From Saprospiraceae bacterium (GTDB taxonomy: Bacteria; Bacteroidota; Bacteroidia; Chitinophagales; Saprospiraceae), in assembly GCA_020629615.1 (NCBI GenBank), contig JAHDCZ010000020.1, positions 1 through 39,014 of the forward strand: 39,014 nt of DNA, in the 5' to 3' direction. How positions within the stretch are numbered: the stretch's first letter is position 1; each line of letters opens with the position of its first letter. Shown in pieces: positions 1 through 7,690 of this stretch. The translations under genes were made by a program, and so were the position numbers. Below the pieces are notes generated by a model, which was not told the DNA's origin, made no database searches, and saw only the letters and a list, made by a program, of their open reading frames with translations.

Positions 1-2
1 CA

Positions 3-371
3 CAAGATATTCAAAAAGATGCTGAAGGCTTTTTGAGCTTTGAAATGACCGAAGGGGATACGACCTATCACATGAAACAATATGTCATATGCCTTCTCAA
101 AAAAGGACCGAACAGAGATCAGGCGCCAGAAGAAGCTGCAAAAATCCAAACAGGGCATTTGACACACATGGAAAATCTTGCCAATGAAAATCGAATTCAT
201 ATTGCGGGTCCTCTGGGTGATGATGGGGAAATACAAGGTATCATCATCTACAATTACCCCACGGTTGAAGAAGCTGAAAAAGCGGTGATGCAGGATCCTG
301 CCGTTATTGCCGGCCGATTGATTGCTGAACTTCATCCATTTTGGGCTGCTAAAGGGAGTACCTTAGATTAA
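3..371 (+). CDS. YCII-related domain protein, 5' truncated by the window edge
   Basis: The reading frame is open from the first bases of the window to a TAA at 369-371, so this is the 3' part of a longer gene. The visible part is about 122 residues. From about residue 24 it matches the YCII-related fold (a dimeric alpha-beta barrel): MKQYVICLLKKGPNRDQ, then a helix ending in a conserved GHLTHM, then AGPLGDDGEIQG, then the EEAEKAVMQDPAVIAGRL helix and a final HPFWAAKG. The His in GHLTHM and the Asp in DPAV are the residues usually conserved in YCII proteins. The substrate is not known for this subfamily. Homologues in Bacteroidota often carry an N-terminal signal or lipoprotein segment, which would lie outside the window. 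An internal ATG at 75 (the MKQYV Met) could serve as a start, but the open frame upstream argues for truncation. It is tail to tail with the LptD-like gene, 33 nt apart. Confidence 0.75.
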   Translation, partial: QDIQKDAEGFLSFEMTEGDTTYHMKQYVICLLKKGPNRDQAPEEAAKIQTGHLTHMENLANENRIHIAGPLGDDGEIQGIIIYNYPTVEEAEKAVMQDPAVIAGRLIAELHPFWAAKGSTLD

Positions 372-404
372 ACTCGGATTATCCAATAGAAAATATATTT
401 GGAG

Positions 405-3167
405 TTAGAAGAATTGGTTGTTGAGACCATCCACATTGCCTCGCCCATAATTATATTTCAAGAAATCAAGTGTTGTTGATTTAACGGCAATGTTAAAGGT
501 GTACACCCCTCTTTGTGGAAACCACCCAAAATCCATCTGCCAACAATGCAAATCCCTCGAAAATGAAAAAGATGGATAGACAAAAGATCTATTTTTCAAA
601 TCGTAAGTAATGTTCTGGACATTGATATTCCAATTGTCCGTTAGATTGATTCGTCCAGAAATGGTCAGTGCATTGGTTTGAATATAAAAGGTATCTCGAG
701 TATCAGTATGATCAGCAACCATCCTTAAGGAATGACCAATGTTGAAATTATCAAAGAGTTCAAGGAAGCTAGAATTCTCGGGAGTCTTCTTTTTGGAATC
801 GTCCTTCTCTTCTCCTTTACCAAAGATTAATTCTCGAATTTGTTTAAACTTAAAACGGGTACCAATGTTGGCATTGAATCTTCTAAAATCAGCAATACGC
901 TTCTTTTTGTCCCAAACGCTGACATTGGTTCTCCGATCATTTTCATCCAAAATATTAGGGTCGAAAACAGCGCTCAAAGAAACTGTCGTGATCCCTTTAA
1001 AGTATCTAGCATTTCCACTTACATTAATTAAACTCCACTTTAAACTATCCGCTGCAAAATTGTAGTTACCATTGACATTTATGTTGTCAAAGATTTTGAA
1101 TTTCTTTTCTGTCGAATCCTTTCTTGAAAAATACTTCCCTTCAAAAATATTATTAATACCATAGGTGATGGCCATCCGCTTACGATGAAGAGAAGTTCCT
1201 CCTAACGAAGAATTAACAAAGGGATTGTAAATAATCGAGTCTCTTAAAAGTACATCGGGACTATCATAGACAAGCTGTTCGTAGCGATCCTTTGTATCTG
1301 GCGAATAATTGAAACCGATGGTGGGTTTCATGATGTGACGCAATCCTCGTATCGGTCCGCGACGAAATCGTTGTGTCCCAAAAATCTGAGTGGAGATATT
1401 CACTCCCATATTTAAATCATTGTAACGTTCGAACCCAGTATTCAATTGATCTTCAATATTGTAGATAGTATTGTACTCCCATATAGTATCCCCTTCAGAG
1501 GTAATATCCACATTGGTTGAATCCAAGGTTCCATTCAGGTCCAAAATTTTCTCTTCCGTTTGAAAAAACCATTTTTCATCATAACTGATATTAGGAGAAA
1601 CATTGAAGTATTTCGCCATTCGGAAGGATGCATTGGAGCTTACCTTATGATTAAATCCATATTGAAAATCATCAATCACTTGTTGCGTGAACAAGGTTGT
1701 ATCCGAAGTACGGACGTAGTTTTTAAACCCTCCATCATACTTCAGTGTAAACTTTTCATACCACTTTTCACCTGATCCCGTCTGTGCTTTTCTTTTGAAT
1801 GGCTGGATGGTATTCATATTCAATACGATATCAGGAAAAGTAACATTGACCACTCCTGTCCTCGTATTTTGATCGTGTTTGAATCCAACTCCGATTTTAA
1901 AGGGCGAACCAGGTAAACTGTGGTTGTAATAAAAATTGGATCGATATGTATTTTCTAAAACATTTTGAGCCGTGTTAAAATTATCTTGTCTATAATCATT
2001 GGTTTGAATCGAAATAGACCCCTGAATCTTACGATATGGATGGGCTTTAGCCGCTTGATTATGACGTAATTGTATCGAATAGGCTTTTTTAGACGTGATT
2101 TCTCCTAAAGCATTTTCAGTTCTTCGGTCAGAAAAAGCCAACTGAACATCACCAGAATACGAATAACGTTTATTGTATTTAGTACCTAGTTGAAGACCCC
2201 AAGTACCCCGCGTATATAAATCTGCGGTCACGGTTGCGTCTATATAATCATTGATCGGGAAATAATAGCCAAATCGACGCAATCCAAAACCATTTTGCTG
2301 CGAATATTCATAGTCATCAGGAAAAATAATCCCCGATGATTCTCCTTTAATAATCGGAAAAAATCCAAAAGGCAACCATAAGGGCGTTGGCACACCTGCC
2401 AATTCCAATCGTGCGGGACCAATTATGGCCAATCGATCGGGAATCAGTTTCAATTTACTTGTCCGAATCCCAAAATGAGGATGATCGGCATCGCAAGTCG
2501 TGATGAGTGCATCCTTGTTGTAAATATGATCCTCAGTTTGTAGTGTATCCGATTCTTTACTTATGAATTTAGTCTTTACTCCATGTAAAAACATCTCACC
2601 TTGTTGAGTAACTGCTTGATATATAATACCTTTTTTAGTCTTAAAGTTATATTTCAACTTATCGTAGGTAAACTCTTGATTACCATCGTTAAATGTAGGC
2701 TTTTCTACTTCTTCACCATCTATTTCAATACTTTCTGCTATGGCAATGTCACTATCTAAATCAAAAATGATATAACCCGCCGTCAACTTTAGGTTGGTAT
2801 AATTCACATAAGCGCCCCCAAAGAGATGGACCTTATTTTCTTTTAAATCAACCCATTGTGTATCGACCGCTCCGTACTCAATGGTCGCTTCTAAGGAGTC
2901 CGAAGATATTTTTATAGATTCTCTAAAGATCTTGGTGGAATCTTGTGGAATGGAATCCATAAAATCAGGAAACGTATCCCTTCTTTCTCGCCATTGAGTA
3001 GAATCCAAGTGAAGACTATCCATAAACAAGCCAGATCGACTCAATTCAAGAGTATCCAAATCAGAATTTATTGCCAATGAATCCTGCGCTTGCAATCGTG
3101 CAACTGAAAACAATATTGTAATCCAAATGATATGTCGAGATAATTTAAAAATAGCCTTAAGAATAAT
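405..3167 (-). CDS. LptD/OstA-like outer-membrane LPS assembly protein
   Basis: This large outer-membrane barrel protein is the Bacteroidota counterpart of LptD, which inserts lipopolysaccharide into the outer leaflet. The N-terminal part carries an OstA/LptA-like beta-jellyroll region (strands around LFGGAYVNYTNLKL, IIFDLDSDIAIAESIEIDG), followed by the typical TTCDADHPHFGI and PTPLWLPFGFFP motifs and then a long series of amphipathic strands ending in a C-terminal Phe (NNQFF), typical of outer-membrane barrels. The first ATG/GTG/TTG-type start is TTG at 3113, which would cut through the hydrophobic part of a signal peptide. The open frame continues to a TAG at 3168-3170 and encodes a basic stretch (LKAIFKLSRH) before IIWITILFSVARLQAQ, a full signal peptide. 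I therefore place the start at an ATT (3165-3167 or 3162-3164), giving about 920 residues; a start at 3113 gives 902. Divergent from the amidase gene. Confidence 0.82.
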   Translation of the reverse strand: MILKAIFKLSRHIIWITILFSVARLQAQDSLAINSDLDTLELSRSGLFMDSLHLDSTQWRERRDTFPDFMDSIPQDSTKIFRESIKISSDSLEATIEYGAVDTQWVDLKENKVHLFGGAYVNYTNLKLTAGYIIFDLDSDIAIAESIEIDGEEVEKPTFNDGNQEFTYDKLKYNFKTKKGIIYQAVTQQGEMFLHGVKTKFISKESDTLQTEDHIYNKDALITTCDADHPHFGIRTSKLKLIPDRLAIIGPARLELAGVPTPLWLPFGFFPIIKGESSGIIFPDDYEYSQQNGFGLRRFGYYFPINDYIDATVTADLYTRGTWGLQLGTKYNKRYSYSGDVQLAFSDRRTENALGEITSKKAYSIQLRHNQAAKAHPYRKIQGSISIQTNDYRQDNFNTAQNVLENTYRSNFYYNHSLPGSPFKIGVGFKHDQNTRTGVVNVTFPDIVLNMNTIQPFKRKAQTGSGEKWYEKFTLKYDGGFKNYVRTSDTTLFTQQVIDDFQYGFNHKVSSNASFRMAKYFNVSPNISYDEKWFFQTEEKILDLNGTLDSTNVDITSEGDTIWEYNTIYNIEDQLNTGFERYNDLNMGVNISTQIFGTQRFRRGPIRGLRHIMKPTIGFNYSPDTKDRYEQLVYDSPDVLLRDSIIYNPFVNSSLGGTSLHRKRMAITYGINNIFEGKYFSRKDSTEKKFKIFDNINVNGNYNFAADSLKWSLINVSGNARYFKGITTVSLSAVFDPNILDENDRRTNVSVWDKKKRIADFRRFNANIGTRFKFKQIRELIFGKGEEKDDSKKKTPENSSFLELFDNFNIGHSLRMVADHTDTRDTFYIQTNALTISGRINLTDNWNINVQNITYDLKNRSFVYPSFSFSRDLHCWQMDFGWFPQRGVYTFNIAVKSTTLDFLKYNYGRGNVDGLNNQFF

Positions 3168-3189
3168 CTAATAGTTCAAAAACATATTA

Positions 3190-3197
3190 TAAATTTG
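3190..3197 (+). promoter_or_regulatory. -7 element of the amidase promoter
   Basis: TAAATTTG fits the Bacteroidota -7 consensus TAnnTTTG and lies 28 nt before the ATG of the amidase. No TTG -33 element is visible at the right spacing. A weaker match on the opposite strand (TATATTTA, 3198-3205) abuts it and could serve the divergent LptD-like gene. Confidence 0.4.
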
Positions 3198-3225
3198 TAA
3201 ATATATCCAATTGGATCGCAAAATA

Positions 3226-4350
3226 ATGAGAAAACTACAAGTCCTTTATTTAGCACTACTATTTCTTTGCGCAATTTCTTTTCAGACCTTGGCGTGCAGC
3301 TCGCATTATCAACGATATAATATAGAAGGATGTTACGAAAATATAACTCAAGTTTTCAATCATTTTGAGCATACTGGAGTTTTAAAATCCATTGTGTTGG
3401 ATCCAGGTCATGGTGGAAGAGATCATGGTTGCTCGGGTTCATCGAGTAAAGAAAAACATCTGGCCCTTGAGATGGCGTTAAAATTGGGCAAACTAATCAA
3501 TCAAGATTTCCCAGAAATTGAAGTTATCTATACCCGAAAATCCGACATATTTGTACCCTTACAAGAGAGAATCGATATTGCAAACTCAAACAAAGCAGAT
3601 TTATTTATTTCCATACATTGCAATTCTCTATCAGTGAGTAGTGTCAGAGGATCGGAGACCTACGTTCTAGGCTTAGATAGATCAGAAGAAAATTTAGATT
3701 TTATAAGAAGAGAAAATAGGGATTTTGGACAGGGTCCATCAAATAATTCTCCGCTTTCCTATATTCTTGGATCTAATCATCAAAATGCGTATTTGTCTCA
3801 TAGTATCGCTTTCGCGGAAAAAGTAGAATCACAGTTAAACACCAATGGTCATAGTCGAAGTTTAGGGGTTAAACAGGCAGGATTTGTTGTTTTAAGACAA
3901 GCAAGTATGCCTAGTGTTTTGATAGAAACTGGATTCTTAAGTAATCCTGAAGATGAAAAACTACTTAAAAGCGAAAGAGGTCAATATTCGATCGTCCAAT
4001 GCATCCTTTCGGCTATAGCCGAATATAAAAATGAGTATCGCTACACCTTCGCGAATTATAGTACTTCGTCAAATAAAGTCAATCCAAAGAAAACTTTTTA
4101 CCAAAAACCTGAAATAGAATATTATGTCCAAATCGCTGCCTCGTCTTCGTTAAATACTATAGATGAAATAAATGAGTTGCAAGAATTAGGTCCCTTGATT
4201 ACAAGAAAAGAAAATGGTTGGTTTAAGTATATGATTGGTCATTTTGATTCAAAAGAATCTGCAGAAAAAATCAAAGAAAAGCTCGCAAAAAGCAAATACG
4301 CTTCAGCTTTTATCGTTGCATATCACAATGGAGAAAGAGTTAATCTTTAA
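3226..4350 (+). CDS. N-acetylmuramoyl-L-alanine amidase (AmiC type) with SPOR domain
   Basis: A 374-residue exported zinc amidase that cleaves the bond between N-acetylmuramic acid and L-Ala in peptidoglycan. Residues 1-24 form a signal peptide ending FQTLAC; the Cys suggests a lipoprotein but the box TLAC is not canonical. The Amidase_3 domain spans about residues 55-270: VLDPGHGG with His62 as first zinc ligand, the Glu of KEKHLALEM, the His of DLFISIHCNS, and the catalytic Glu of SVLIETGFLSNPED. A C-terminal SPOR domain (from about 297, YYVQIAASSS to the end) should bind denuded glycan at the division site. I chose ATG 3226; a TTG at 3211 would add five residues before a good signal peptide. 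The mlaD-like gene follows 68 nt downstream. Daughter-cell separation is the family role; the septal location is inferred from SPOR. Confidence 0.9.
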   Translation: MRKLQVLYLALLFLCAISFQTLACSSHYQRYNIEGCYENITQVFNHFEHTGVLKSIVLDPGHGGRDHGCSGSSSKEKHLALEMALKLGKLINQDFPEIEVIYTRKSDIFVPLQERIDIANSNKADLFISIHCNSLSVSSVRGSETYVLGLDRSEENLDFIRRENRDFGQGPSNNSPLSYILGSNHQNAYLSHSIAFAEKVESQLNTNGHSRSLGVKQAGFVVLRQASMPSVLIETGFLSNPEDEKLLKSERGQYSIVQCILSAIAEYKNEYRYTFANYSTSSNKVNPKKTFYQKPEIEYYVQIAASSSLNTIDEINELQELGPLITRKENGWFKYMIGHFDSKESAEKIKEKLAKSKYASAFIVAYHNGERVNL

Positions 4351-4418
4351 AAAGAAAATGAATATCTCTCGCTTAGCCAATAGATTTCATAATTTCGTAT
4401 ATAGATAACAATCAACAC

Positions 4419-5471
4419 ATGCCAAAAGAAGCCAGACTTGGAATATTAGCGATCATAATCATTGCGGCAAGCATATACGGATATAAATTTGTTGTAGGTC
4501 AAAATCTTTTTCAAAAATCGCTTACCTTCAAAACGATATATGATGATGTGACCGCCTTAACACCCTCATCCCCTGTTTATGTTAATGGGTTAAAAGTTGG
4601 TGCAATAAGTGCTATTGACATCAATCCCGAAAACGTTCGACAAATGATTGTGACCATGAGATTAGAGCGAACATTTCCTTTACCTAAAAACACGGTAGCC
4701 GTCCAACGAAGTGAGGGGCTTGTCGGAGGAAAAGGAATTGCCTTAAAATTTGACAAAGTCTGCGGTGGTTCTGATTGTTTACAAAATGGTGATTTTATAA
4801 ATGGTGAATCACAGGGATTAATAGGTGCAATGCTTGGTGAAGATGATCTTGGCGATATGGCTTCAACAGCGGGAAACATGATCAGTGACGCACTCAATAG
4901 TTTAGGCAAAGAGGGATCAGAAGCCGCGCTTGATGTTGTAATCAGAGAATTAAGTGTGACCATGGAAAACATGTCTAAGCTCACAGAAACTACCAATAAA
5001 ATGATGCAACGTTCTGCTGCTGATTTCAACAAGTCCTTTTCCAATTTAGAAAGCATTACAAACAATCTTTCTCAAAGTAACGGCCAGATCACCAAAATGC
5101 TCAGTAATTTGGAAGCGATAACCACTGACATCAAAGATGCCAATTTAGGCAATACCGTCAAGGGTGCGAATGAAACCATAACAGAGGCTCAACAAGCGAT
5201 GCAAAAATTAGATGCCACTTTAGAAGAAAGTAATAAGACCTTCAAACAGTTGAACGAAGTCATCGCGGAAGTTCAGAATGGTGAAGGCTCCCTAGCCAAA
5301 TTACTTAATGACAAACATTTATATGACAATTTAGAAAGTACTTCTAAAAACATGTCATTACTCTTGCAGGATCTGAGATTAAATCCAAAACGTTATGTTA
5401 GCATCTCTGTATTTGGTAAAGGAAATAAAGAATACGTAAAGCCAGAGGACGATCCAGCGTATAAAGAATAA
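4419..5471 (+). CDS. MlaD/MCE family lipid-transport protein
   Basis: A 350-residue inner-membrane-anchored periplasmic protein of the mammalian-cell-entry (MCE) family. One N-terminal transmembrane helix (about residues 8-24, ILAIIIIAASIYGYKFVV) is followed by a single MCE domain (about 38-115) with the signature SPVYVNGLKVGAI and the conserved VGGKGIALKF. The remainder is a long helical, partly coiled-coil tail (about 160-320) rich in Thr, Asn and Gln, with repeats such as NLESITNNLS and NLEAITTDI. MCE proteins form hexameric rings that shuttle phospholipids between membranes and usually work with an MlaE permease and MlaF ATPase; neither is encoded nearby. Position directly after the amidase is suggestive of co-transcription. 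The gene ends 4 nt from the convergent murB. Confidence 0.85.
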   Translation: MPKEARLGILAIIIIAASIYGYKFVVGQNLFQKSLTFKTIYDDVTALTPSSPVYVNGLKVGAISAIDINPENVRQMIVTMRLERTFPLPKNTVAVQRSEGLVGGKGIALKFDKVCGGSDCLQNGDFINGESQGLIGAMLGEDDLGDMASTAGNMISDALNSLGKEGSEAALDVVIRELSVTMENMSKLTETTNKMMQRSAADFNKSFSNLESITNNLSQSNGQITKMLSNLEAITTDIKDANLGNTVKGANETITEAQQAMQKLDATLEESNKTFKQLNEVIAEVQNGEGSLAKLLNDKHLYDNLESTSKNMSLLLQDLRLNPKRYVSISVFGKGNKEYVKPEDDPAYKE

Positions 5472-5475
5472 TTAT

Positions 5476-6480
5476 TTAGCTTAATCCAAGAAGGTTGACT
5501 TCTGGTGTAATTTCTACCCCAAACGAATCATAGACATCCTGTTGGACTGTCAAGGCATGTCGATATATTTCTGACCCCGTCGCTCCTCCATAATTCACAA
5601 GAACAAGTGCTTGTTGGGCATAGCAGCCAGTATTACCCACTCGCTTTCCTTTCCAACCCAATTGATCGATCAACCAGCCAGCAGGAATTTTATACTGAGA
5701 ATTGGGCATTTCGTAAAACACAACATCTGGTCTCTTATTTTTTAGTTCTAGAAATGATTTCTCGTCAATGATTGGATTCTTAAAAAAAGAACCGGCATTC
5801 CCAATTTCTGAAGGGCTGGGAAGTTTGGAATTTCTAATATCAATAACAACCTTACTAACATCTTGAATAGTTGGTTTGAGAATATTTCGAGCAGCCAATA
5901 AAGATTCTATTGCTCCATAACTCAAATTCACCTTCCGATTTTTAGACAGCCGAAATTGAACTTTAGTAATAAAATATTTTCCCTTTTCTCGATGCTTAAA
6001 AACAGAATTTCGATAGCCCAATTCACATTCTTCGGCGCTAAATACTCTCTTTTTAAGGGTTTTTAATTCAACAGTAGAAACATTGATCAGGTATTTTGAT
6101 ATCTCCTCTCCATAAGCACCAATATTTTGCATAGGTGCTGCACCAACGGTTCCAGGAATGAGGGATAAGTTTTCAAAATTCCCAAAGTTATTATTCATAC
6201 ACCAGCAGACAAACTGATGCCAATTTTCTCCACCTCCGACTTCAACGATTAATTCTTCTTCGGATTCATCCACAACTTCTATCCCGTTGATCCGATTTAG
6301 ATATACTGGAAGTTCAAGATCATTGATCAGTAAAACATTACTGCCACCACCGAGAATGATGATTTCATCCGATGTCTTGTTTGCCAACAATTCAATAAGA
6401 TGATACTCCGAATTTACTTCATGTAAACTTGGACATGTTACATCAATTCCAAATGTATTATAATCTTTTAGGGAGTACAA
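5476..6480 (-). CDS. murB: UDP-N-acetylmuramate dehydrogenase MurB (type I)
   Basis: Flavoprotein that reduces UDP-GlcNAc-enolpyruvate to UDP-MurNAc with NADPH in the cytoplasm, the second committed step of peptidoglycan precursor synthesis. The 334 residues match the Escherichia-type (type I) enzyme: NTFGIDV at the N-terminus, FAD-binding GGGSNVLL, SLIPGTVGAAPMQNIGAYG, the YRNSVFK loop containing the active-site Arg, GNAGSFFKNP with the proton-donor Ser, PAGWLIDQLGWKG, and TPEVNLLG with the conserved Glu near the end. The start is a TTG at 6480: an in-frame stop lies five codons upstream, no ATG is available, and the resulting N-terminus aligns with that of E. coli MurB. It follows the outer-membrane protein gene by 5 nt and is therefore last in a minus-strand operon. 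Confidence 0.95.
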   Translation of the reverse strand: MYSLKDYNTFGIDVTCPSLHEVNSEYHLIELLANKTSDEIIILGGGSNVLLINDLELPVYLNRINGIEVVDESEEELIVEVGGGENWHQFVCWCMNNNFGNFENLSLIPGTVGAAPMQNIGAYGEEISKYLINVSTVELKTLKKRVFSAEECELGYRNSVFKHREKGKYFITKVQFRLSKNRKVNLSYGAIESLLAARNILKPTIQDVSKVVIDIRNSKLPSPSEIGNAGSFFKNPIIDEKSFLELKNKRPDVVFYEMPNSQYKIPAGWLIDQLGWKGKRVGNTGCYAQQALVLVNYGGATGSEIYRHALTVQQDVYDSFGVEITPEVNLLGLS

Positions 6481-6485
6481 GATGG

Positions 6486-7106
6486 TTACAGGTCACTTTC
6501 TGGATCAGTAATTTGATTTAATTTGGGGTAATTGAAATCAAACTGTAATCCTAAATTGAAATTATTGGCTTTGGTTTCACTGTTCCGTCCATATCGTATG
6601 TAGAGAGAGCCAGTAAATCCGCTCATTCCAAATCCATATCCAATATGCCCAATATAGGTTGGGAAAAATCCTCTATCCACGCCACGTTCTTCATATGAAT
6701 TTGATAAATAATATAATTCTGTCTTGGTATATTGAATTCCACCACCGATATTAAAACCAAACTTTCCTTCTTTATCCAATGCAGATAAGCCGCCAAAATT
6801 CAATTTAGCAATCATTGGAAATGAAGCAGACCCCAATCCCTTATAATCACTCAATGCTAATCCAAACAAACCAATCGTCGCCTGTGCCTCTACAGAAACT
6901 GAAAAATTATTGCCACCAATCCATATTTTAGGACCAATTCCCGGATTCAATAAGAAACTCCCATTCGAACGATAGATATCCAAAGAATCCTCTGGATTAG
7001 TATATCGATTATACAAATCCAAGCTAAAGGTCATTCCATAACCAAATTGAGCTTGAGCCTGAGTGTAAAGCCCTAAGAATACAAGGCAAACAATAAGTTT
7101 TTTCAT
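6486..7106 (-). CDS. Small outer-membrane beta-barrel protein, function unknown
   Basis: A 206-residue protein with a clear signal peptide (MKKLIVCLVFLGLYTQAQAQ, cleavage near residue 18-20). The mature part is a string of alternating polar and aromatic segments with Gly-rich turns (GYGMTFSLDLYN, GFNIGGGIQYTKTELYY, GHIGYGFGMSGFTGSLYIRYG, FNLGLQFDFNYP), the pattern of an 8-10-stranded outer-membrane barrel. No catalytic motif is visible and I cannot name a family. It starts 56 nt after the membrane-protein gene and ends 5 nt before murB. A -7-like element (7130-7137) just upstream suggests it may have its own promoter as well as read-through. Confidence 0.65.
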   Translation of the reverse strand: MKKLIVCLVFLGLYTQAQAQFGYGMTFSLDLYNRYTNPEDSLDIYRSNGSFLLNPGIGPKIWIGGNNFSVSVEAQATIGLFGLALSDYKGLGSASFPMIAKLNFGGLSALDKEGKFGFNIGGGIQYTKTELYYLSNSYEERGVDRGFFPTYIGHIGYGFGMSGFTGSLYIRYGRNSETKANNFNLGLQFDFNYPKLNQITDPESDL

Positions 7107-7129
7107 ATGAGATTTTTTAGAAGCTTACA

Positions 7130-7137
7130 CAAATTTA
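7130..7137 (-). promoter_or_regulatory. -7-like element upstream of the barrel protein and murB
   Basis: On the minus strand TAAATTTG matches TAnnTTTG and sits 23 nt before the ATG at 7106. No TTG is found at the expected -33 distance, so it may be a weak internal promoter. Confidence 0.3.
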
Positions 7138-7162
7138 AACAAATTAGAATAAAGCATAATAT

Positions 7163-7690
7163 TTAATCAACTTGTATCAATTCAAATCCAAGGAGTCCTT
7201 TTTTAAAACCCAGTTCTACATATTGAGGATAATCCTTAAAATTGAACCCAAGGTCTTTTGAAGATACTTTACTGTGTAAACGTCCTTTTCTTCTAAATGT
7301 TACAACAAATTGATTTGGTTTCATTTCTTCTGACTCAATTAAACCATATGCTGAAGAGAATCTAGGTTCATAAGATATCAGCTCTACCCTTTCGTTTTGA
7401 ATTTCTGAACCCGATCTATTGATCCACGAACCCAATCCAAAGACAGGTATAAACGTAAAAAATCCAAAAATGAAATAAAGTCGAATTCTATCAATGCTTG
7501 ACATATTTCTGCCAATGAAGTAGGCTAAAACAAAGCCAATTAGGATAGAAAAAAATGCAAGTCTCATGACAAAAGTTCGACTATCCATTAGATAGTGAAA
7601 GTGCGGGACTTCCAAGGCAAGGATTACAATCATTAGCACCGTAAACACAGCACCAATGGCTCCCCACACATATGCTTTTGATCCTTCCAT
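7163..7690 (-). CDS. Small integral membrane protein, function unknown
   Basis: A 175-residue protein with three predicted transmembrane helices in its first half: about residues 8-27, 42-60 and 71-89. The second half is soluble and basic with beta-strand character (PNQFVVTFRRKGRLHSKVSS, LGFELIQV). I do not recognise a family. The ATG abuts the stop codon of the ABC transporter directly (no bases between), which indicates translational coupling and a role near that transporter, but nothing in the sequence shows what it does. Confidence 0.65.
   Translation of the reverse strand: MEGSKAYVWGAIGAVFTVLMIVILALEVPHFHYLMDSRTFVMRLAFFSILIGFVLAYFIGRNMSSIDRIRLYFIFGFFTFIPVFGLGSWINRSGSEIQNERVELISYEPRFSSAYGLIESEEMKPNQFVVTFRRKGRLHSKVSSKDLGFNFKDYPQYVELGFKKGLLGFELIQVD

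Noticed and set aside
4577-5065. Long open frame on the minus strand inside the mlaD-like gene
   Set aside because: Antisense shadow of a well-supported MCE gene; low-complexity Ser/Pro-rich translation, no family features.
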